In this document: one piece after another, positions 59,029 to 64,000 of the stretch
Numbering within the stretch: position 1 is the stretch's first letter
How the letters are laid out: each line of letters begins with the position of its first letter
Assembly: GCA_025453605.1 (NCBI GenBank)
Contig: JALOPZ010000001.1
Location: 186,001-250,000 of the forward strand
DNA: 64,000 nt
DNA from: Candidatus Margulisiibacteriota bacterium
GTDB taxonomy: Bacteria; Margulisbacteria; WOR-1; O2-12-FULL-45-9; XYB2-FULL-48-7
Reading direction: 5' to 3'
Made by a program: the position numbers and the translations under genes
The notes under the pieces: generated by a model
Told to the model about the DNA's origin: nothing
Seen by the model: only the letters and a program-made list of their open reading frames with translations
The model's database searches: none

Positions 59029-62000
59029 ATGGCATTTAATTTATTTAGAACAACTTCAGATCGTCGCCCGGCCGTCTCAGCGGTTAGTTCCACCCAACAG
59101 CCGCGTCGCAGCTGGTCGATCTTCTCCCGTCCCGCCGCCCTTTCCACCCGCGACACCGTTGCTCTGTCAAGCGCTCGCCGCAGCAACATGCGCGGCCATT
59201 CCACCCTCGACATCATGCTCGTTTTGACCGGCGGCGCCGCCGTCTACGGCGCCGGGATGGCGCTGGGGGTCACGACCTTCGGCGTTTCTCTCCCCGTCGC
59301 CGGCATTGTCGCCGGCGCCGTCGCCATCACTTATCTTTTCGGCGTTCCGCTGACGCTCAACACTTCGCTTTTCGGCTACGCTCATCTCCGCCGCTGGGCC
59401 AAGAATCTGGTCCAGATCCCGTTTATCAATCACGTTATTCTGCCCGGCGCCAATCGCGTTCGGGTCGCCGACGGTAAGGCGCCGCTCCGCCCGCTCCCCA
59501 AGGTCCCCGGCGAGATCCACTGGCGGGACCTGACCAACAGCGTGCCTGTCTCCATGTACGCCGGCCTCGCCGGCATCGCCGCGCTCGGTTACATTTACGG
59601 CGCCCCGGCCCTGCTGGCTGTCGGCGGCGCCGCTCTCCTCCATATGACCGTCATGGAAATCGCTAACCGTTTCCGGCACCCCGGCGGCGAGTCCAACATT
59701 TTCAACCGCTTCCCCTGGGTTAGACCAGGGTTCAAGGTCCTGGAAGAGGATAATCCGCCTTCCGCCCTCAGCCGGGCCGGGCGTTTTCTGCGCGAGTACA
59801 ATCACGCCCTTTATCAGATCGAGCGGTCGCTCACGATCGAAAATGTCCGGGACCTGATAACCCTGGCCCGCTGGATCATGTTTGACCGCAACCGCCGGCC
59901 GACCGCGCTGCGCGTCACCAACGCCCTGATGTTCTGGGGCGCTTTCGGCTGGGGAACGCTTGGTGGTCTCTTCTGGGCCGCCAACACCGTCATGCAGCTC
60001 GGTTTCTCCGCCGCTGCCATCCTTAGTGCGGTCGGTATCTACGCATATGTCCTCGGCGCTCTCACCGTGCGCTGGGCCACCACCATCGGTTTTCAGGGAA
60101 TGATGTTCCAGGCGCTCAAGCGGAGCGGCGATTACTTTGCCAATCCCGAAGCCACCCGGGCTTACGCCGCCGGTCAGCTCACCGGTCCAACCGGCATCCG
60201 GACCGGCGACCCGGTCGAGACCGCTTTCCTCGACCGCGTCCTCGGCGACATCGGCTACTCCGCCGAACCGGCCCCCGCTATCAGGCGGCCGCGCAATGTC
60301 ACCATTCATTACATCGCGACCGAACCGGCCGAACTGGTCACCAAGGCCAGTTGGTCTTCGTTCCTGGTCGAAAATCGTTCGCTCTGCGGCAAGATCTTCC
60401 ACGTCAACATGACCCGCGGCGGCCGCAATTATGTTACTTCCGCTCAGGGAGCGGTCGACGAGGTGCGAACCAGAATCGAGGCCTGGCGCGATCGGGTCCG
60501 GGCCACTCCCCGCACTTACGCTGATTGCATCGTTTTACTGCGCGGCCTGAGCGCCGACTACCGCCAGATCGGTGACGGCTATCTGGCCAGCGCGATCGCT
60601 AAGTTTGAGGGGAGTCAGCAGGGCGAAGCCGCCGGCCTCGACGAACGGCTCGGCGTCGATTTTCACGCTCACGCCGCCAAATGGGAAGAGAAAGCGGTCG
60701 CCCTGGAGCGGGTTGCCGCGTTGGAACAGGCCGGCCAGATCAGCTCGTCTCGGGCAGCCGCAGTCCTGGATGCTGCCGCTCGTTATTTGGAAGAGAAGTT
60801 CTCCTATGACATTATCGTCAACCCCCGGACCTATTGCTACACTGATCCGCGCTTCTACGCGCAACTTTACGCCACGGTCCGGGCCGCCCTGCCGCCAACA
60901 TTACCGTCTGTTCTTGACGCGGCCACGGCTACCCAGGCAACCACTGCTATCCGCGCCGCTTTGGCTAATACAGGCCGGACGCTCGGCCAGGAGATCTACG
61001 GGCGCACCCCCAGGAATTTCAACACCTGGCTGGCCGAACTGCAGACCAGAAGCATTGCGCAAGGGGTCGCTCCGGAAGATTTTATCGCCACCGTCCTGCT
61101 GGACGCGGTCGCTCAACCCTCTTTCGGCGGCGGCACGAAAGCTGGCGGCCAGGACAACTGGTATGCCAAGGTCGGTTCGGTTAGAGTCGTAGTCGAAACC
61201 TCCTTTGTCTCCGACGCGGCGATCGCCGCCGCCCCGCGCGAACAGGTTTCTACCCTGATGGAGTATTCGCTGGAAGATTGGCTGGCTATATCGGCCAGAC
61301 TGATCGATGATCGCGCCGCCATTGGCGATGTCACCATCCCACCTTGCTTCGATCGAACCACGGTCGCCGCTATCCGGCGGGAACTCCCGCTGACTACCAG
61401 CCGCCTCGGCCTGACCGCGGGCGCCCAGGTCGATCCGCAGACGGCCCGTGCGATCGTGGCCGATATCGCGGCCAATCATCTTGCCAGCCCGGCAACCGAT
61501 CGGCGACACCGCGATCAGCGCCGGGTCCTGGAAAGGCTGGAGCGGGCAGCCGTGCGGCACGGTTTTACTGTCGAACAGATGGTCCGCGAAGCCCTGTTCG
61601 TCGCCCTCCACCCCCGCCAGGCCGAATGGGTCGTCTGGGACGAAATCGATTTCAACGGCAGTTTTGACAAAGACTATCTGCCGAGCTCCATCAACGAGCT
61701 GACCGGCGAATACGACGACATCTTCCGCAACATCTCCGCCCACTATTTCCGGCTCCAGCGGGACGAGGGGGCGGTCAGCATCCCGGTTATTCAGGGCAAT
61801 CAGTTCTATGCCAGCTACATTCAATACGGTCCCCAGGTCGATCCCGCTACTTACGTTGGGCCCTTTCCGATCGCTCGCGACGCTTTTGGCCGCTACCGGC
61901 TCTTCAGCGCCGCGCCGCTCGAATTAACGATCAATGCCGCCAACATCGACCAGAAAACCTGGTACGGCGCCATCGTCGCGCGAACTTATCGCCGGCTCGA

Positions 62001-63009
62001 CGCGCTGGTCACCCATTCATTCTCCCGTCCCCAGCCGCCGACCGTCGGCGACTTTTTTGACGCGGCCTTTGCTCTCGCTCGTCGCGATCTGGACCTCGGC
62101 GTCAGCCGGGCTGATCTGGAAATTGCCCTGCAGGCCCGCCACTATCACCCCGGCCAGCCGTTCAACTGGAACGCCATCCTTACCCCGGAACTTGCGCTGG
62201 AGATCAATCAGCGTTTGGTCAACAACATTAATGAACAGGCGATCGCCACCGGGCTTCTGCCGGGGCGAGACCTGTACAGCGCTGCTTTCAACTGCGGCAC
62301 CTGCCGGCTGGAAAATTTGGTCAACATGTTCTCCGCTCACAATAAACCATACGTGATGCAGCGCAACGGCCACATCCTCGGGCAGGTGGTCTTTGCTTAT
62401 GATCCGGCCAGCCGCCGGATGGTACCGACCAAATACGAACCGCGCTACCCTAACGAGCGGGGCCCGCAGCGGAGCAAAGAGAGCCGCGAACACCAGCACT
62501 GCCGGATCATCGGGTCCAAACAATTGCGGCGCCTGGCGGGCGGCGGCGAACAGGTCGTTTATCAGTATCAACCGGGCGCGCCCGAAGACAACCGGGCGGA
62601 ACGGCGGCGGGTGGAGGTCAATTATCCGGTCGGCGGCGGCAAATTCTACCGCGACTACGATCCGGACGGCGCCGGTTATTATGAGATCCGGCAATCGGGC
62701 CATTTCAAATCGTCCCTCTTCCAGGTCAGCGCGCCCGGCGGCGCCGCGGAATTAGACAATCTGGAGCGGGTGGCGCAGATCGACCGGACCAGCGTCCGCA
62801 GTTTCCAGGTTCCTAATGTCGGCAACTTCGTTGAAGTCGGCGTCCATATCCCTGACGTGACGGTCGATTACGTCCGGGGCGGGACCAGCGAGCGTCTCCA
62901 GCACCCGGTCGTCCACATGGCGGACAAGCACATTACCGAGGACATGAAATCGACTTACGAACAGGCGCTCAACGGTTTTGAGGTCCGGCATTTCCCGAAC
63001 AAGATGTGA
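59029..63009 (+). CDS. giant uncharacterised membrane protein, 1326 aa
   Basis: No family recognised. An Arg/Ser-rich head (1-50) is followed by several hydrophobic segments in the first 400 residues (LDIMLVLTGGAAVYGAGMAL, LPVAGIVAGAVAITYLFGV, YAGLAGIAALGYIYGAPALL, WGAFGWGTLGGLFWAANTVM, AAAILSAVGIYAYVLGALTV). The remaining 900 residues are soluble, with a Cys pair NCGTCRLEN near 1090 and an aspartate/glutamate-rich VVWDEIDFNGSFDKDYLPSS around 875. ATG 59029 is chosen: AGAAGAGG precedes it, and the earlier ATG (59011) touches the promoter. It leads an operon with at least two more genes. Glycosyltransferase- or lipase-like roles were considered without support. Confidence 0.7.
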   Translation: MAFNLFRTTSDRRPAVSAVSSTQQPRRSWSIFSRPAALSTRDTVALSSARRSNMRGHSTLDIMLVLTGGAAVYGAGMALGVTTFGVSLPVAGIVAGAVAITYLFGVPLTLNTSLFGYAHLRRWAKNLVQIPFINHVILPGANRVRVADGKAPLRPLPKVPGEIHWRDLTNSVPVSMYAGLAGIAALGYIYGAPALLAVGGAALLHMTVMEIANRFRHPGGESNIFNRFPWVRPGFKVLEEDNPPSALSRAGRFLREYNHALYQIERSLTIENVRDLITLARWIMFDRNRRPTALRVTNALMFWGAFGWGTLGGLFWAANTVMQLGFSAAAILSAVGIYAYVLGALTVRWATTIGFQGMMFQALKRSGDYFANPEATRAYAAGQLTGPTGIRTGDPVETAFLDRVLGDIGYSAEPAPAIRRPRNVTIHYIATEPAELVTKASWSSFLVENRSLCGKIFHVNMTRGGRNYVTSAQGAVDEVRTRIEAWRDRVRATPRTYADCIVLLRGLSADYRQIGDGYLASAIAKFEGSQQGEAAGLDERLGVDFHAHAAKWEEKAVALERVAALEQAGQISSSRAAAVLDAAARYLEEKFSYDIIVNPRTYCYTDPRFYAQLYATVRAALPPTLPSVLDAATATQATTAIRAALANTGRTLGQEIYGRTPRNFNTWLAELQTRSIAQGVAPEDFIATVLLDAVAQPSFGGGTKAGGQDNWYAKVGSVRVVVETSFVSDAAIAAAPREQVSTLMEYSLEDWLAISARLIDDRAAIGDVTIPPCFDRTTVAAIRRELPLTTSRLGLTAGAQVDPQTARAIVADIAANHLASPATDRRHRDQRRVLERLERAAVRHGFTVEQMVREALFVALHPRQAEWVVWDEIDFNGSFDKDYLPSSINELTGEYDDIFRNISAHYFRLQRDEGAVSIPVIQGNQFYASYIQYGPQVDPATYVGPFPIARDAFGRYRLFSAAPLELTINAANIDQKTWYGAIVARTYRRLDALVTHSFSRPQPPTVGDFFDAAFALARRDLDLGVSRADLEIALQARHYHPGQPFNWNAILTPELALEINQRLVNNINEQAIATGLLPGRDLYSAAFNCGTCRLENLVNMFSAHNKPYVMQRNGHILGQVVFAYDPASRRMVPTKYEPRYPNERGPQRSKESREHQHCRIIGSKQLRRLAGGGEQVVYQYQPGAPEDNRAERRRVEVNYPVGGGKFYRDYDPDGAGYYEIRQSGHFKSSLFQVSAPGGAAELDNLERVAQIDRTSVRSFQVPNVGNFVEVGVHIPDVTVDYVRGGTSERLQHPVVHMADKHITEDMKSTYEQALNGFEVRHFPNKM

Positions 63010-63018
63010 GGCATTAAT

Positions 63019-63948
63019 ATGGCAATCGGCAGAACATTATTTAATACGTACCGGGCAGTGACGACCGCGGTCAAGAACGCGCCGTCGCGGCTCAAAGCCG
63101 GTTACTCCAACTGGGGAACCAGGTATTATCGGTCGGTCCAGGGCGGCGATCCGCACCGGCCGCTGAGCGCCGGCATCGGCGATGGCCCCAAGGACCTGGC
63201 CGATACCGTGCCGCAGCTCGCTCGCTGGGAAGAAGGCGGCGTGGAAGTTTACGCCGATTTTTCCAGTCTGACGGCGCAACATCCGACGCTTAATTACAGC
63301 CGAATCGGCTGGGCGCAGCGGCAAGCTTTCCTCTGGTACCCGCATGCCCTCTCCGACATCCCGCTCTACGTCCTCCCCGGCATTTACTGGACGGCCACTC
63401 TGGCCGGCACCGACTTTATTCCGCTGGTTACCGGCGGCGCGTCCCTCATGCTCTATATGGGCGGTTTCCTGGCCAGCTTATTTACTTATGTCGGCAGCCA
63501 CCATAACATGGGCGACACCTTCCTCGGCGACCTGATCGTCAAGGAAGGATTGCTCAAAACCTGCGGCCCCGGCTGGGTCGAGGGCGGGGCCAAGGCGATC
63601 GCCCGGGAAGGAACACCATTTGCCATCACGCCGAGCGGCGGCGACAAGAACCGGCTGGCCGGACGGACGGCGTTCGGACTGGCTTGGCGATTCGGGATCA
63701 GCGCCGCGGCCACCCTGGTCGGCACAACCTACATCGCAGCCAATTACGCTTTTCCGTTCCTGTCGGGGGCGGAATACGCCCTGACCCTCGCCGGCTGGGC
63801 GGCTAACACCGTTTTTCCGTTCCTCAACAGCTTCCTGATCGGCTTTGGCATCCACCGCCACCACGGTTACATGGATCACGGCCAATTCCGGAGCGGCTGG
63901 CGCTACTTCTGGAACGAATTGATCCATCCGTTCACGGGAGGCAAATAA
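63019..63948 (+). CDS. uncharacterised polytopic membrane protein, 309 aa
   Basis: No family recognised. A basic N-terminal 60 residues, then hydrophobic pairs at about 120-160 (LYVLPGIYWTATLAGTDFIP, LMLYMGGFLASLFTYVGS) and 215-280 (FGISAAATLVGTTYIAANYA, LTLAGWAANTVFPFLNSFL). His-rich loops SHHNMGD and GIHRHHGYMDHG could bind metal, as in membrane oxidases/desaturases, but the spacing does not match a known motif. ATG lies nine bases after the previous stop, so it belongs to the 1326-aa protein's operon. Confidence 0.68.
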   Translation: MAIGRTLFNTYRAVTTAVKNAPSRLKAGYSNWGTRYYRSVQGGDPHRPLSAGIGDGPKDLADTVPQLARWEEGGVEVYADFSSLTAQHPTLNYSRIGWAQRQAFLWYPHALSDIPLYVLPGIYWTATLAGTDFIPLVTGGASLMLYMGGFLASLFTYVGSHHNMGDTFLGDLIVKEGLLKTCGPGWVEGGAKAIAREGTPFAITPSGGDKNRLAGRTAFGLAWRFGISAAATLVGTTYIAANYAFPFLSGAEYALTLAGWAANTVFPFLNSFLIGFGIHRHHGYMDHGQFRSGWRYFWNELIHPFTGGK

Positions 63949-63949
63949 C

Positions 63950-64000
63950 ATGGAACGGGTCACGCTAACCTTTGATCAGTGCCGCCAGCTTTACAACCAA
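63950..64000 (+). CDS. start of a further gene, cut by window edge
   Basis: ATG one base after the upstream stop region (TAACATGG), open for 17 codons to the edge: MERVTLTFDQCRQLYNQ. Too short to identify. Position and spacing indicate the third gene of the same operon. Confidence 0.5.
   Translation, partial: MERVTLTFDQCRQLYNQ

Noticed and set aside
59167..60402. 411-aa open frame on the minus strand
   Set aside because: Shadow of the 1326-aa membrane protein; Gly/Asp/Glu-rich without domain signals.

Overview
The window (about 57% GC by eye) looks like a chromosomal segment of an uncultured diderm bacterium. Gram-negative traits are a TonB-like protein, a TonB-dependent receptor and a predicted outer-membrane barrel. 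The order rlmN-rimO-pgsA-cinA-recA-rny-ymdB recalls Firmicutes and other deep Terrabacteria. Together with widespread heptanucleotide repeats this fits a cyanobacteria-related candidate phylum such as Margulisbacteria/WOR-1 (Saganbacteria); that placement is inference.

Layout: 1-14.8 kb, minus strand, mostly housekeeping: tgt, an orphan gene, queA, a small mobile-looking island (2568-4102) with a HEPN-like gene, tRNA-Pro and a GIY-YIG nuclease between 105-bp inverted repeats, then DUF2905, tonB, receptor, rsmI, bactofilin, M23 peptidase, tRNA-Pro, plsY, lysC, a ROK kinase, a GH77 glucanotransferase and an rsuA-type synthase. 14.8-15.3 kb is a hairpin-rich scar with a broken macro-domain gene. 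15.3-24.6 kb, plus strand: a UPF0489 operon, then yajQ, rlmN, rimO, pgsA, cinA, recA, rny, ymdB. 24.6-36 kb: valS, an orphan gene, ftcD-like, ftsH, mazG, a three-gene small-protein operon, mfd, pth. 36-42.3 kb, minus strand: a secreted carbohydrate locus (barrel protein, binding module, two GH26 enzymes, two sugar ABC permeases). 42.4-64 kb: very large, unusual multidomain proteins: nucleotidyltransferase-receiver, twin glycogen-synthase-like/nucleotidyltransferase chimeras, PfkB-DUF89-PRT-like, guanylate-kinase-like-HD, a nucleoside-phosphorylase-like protein, and membrane proteins up to 1326 aa.

The most striking observation is a bipartite promoter-like motif, TGAAATT-N15-CGATAT, at thirteen places, always with exactly 15 bases between the boxes. 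It closely matches the sigma-28 (FliA/SigD) promoter. It precedes almost every unusual or carbohydrate-related transcription unit (924, 11.8 kb ROK, 14.1 kb GH77, 15.3 kb, 27.3 kb, 31.6 kb, and seven units from 42.4 kb on) and I found none before a core housekeeping gene. Housekeeping genes instead carry a TATAAT-like box 5-9 bases before the start codon, implying leaderless mRNAs. I propose a dedicated alternative-sigma regulon that couples alpha-glucan/sugar-nucleotide metabolism and nucleotide or metabolite repair to a set of undescribed membrane proteins.

A second theme is small repeats inside coding regions: a 30-bp palindrome in the receptor, twice in rimO and once in valS, giving the same peptides in different proteins, and eight tracts of 7-bp tandem repeats inside tgt, queA, the receptor, valS, mazG and a GH26 gene.
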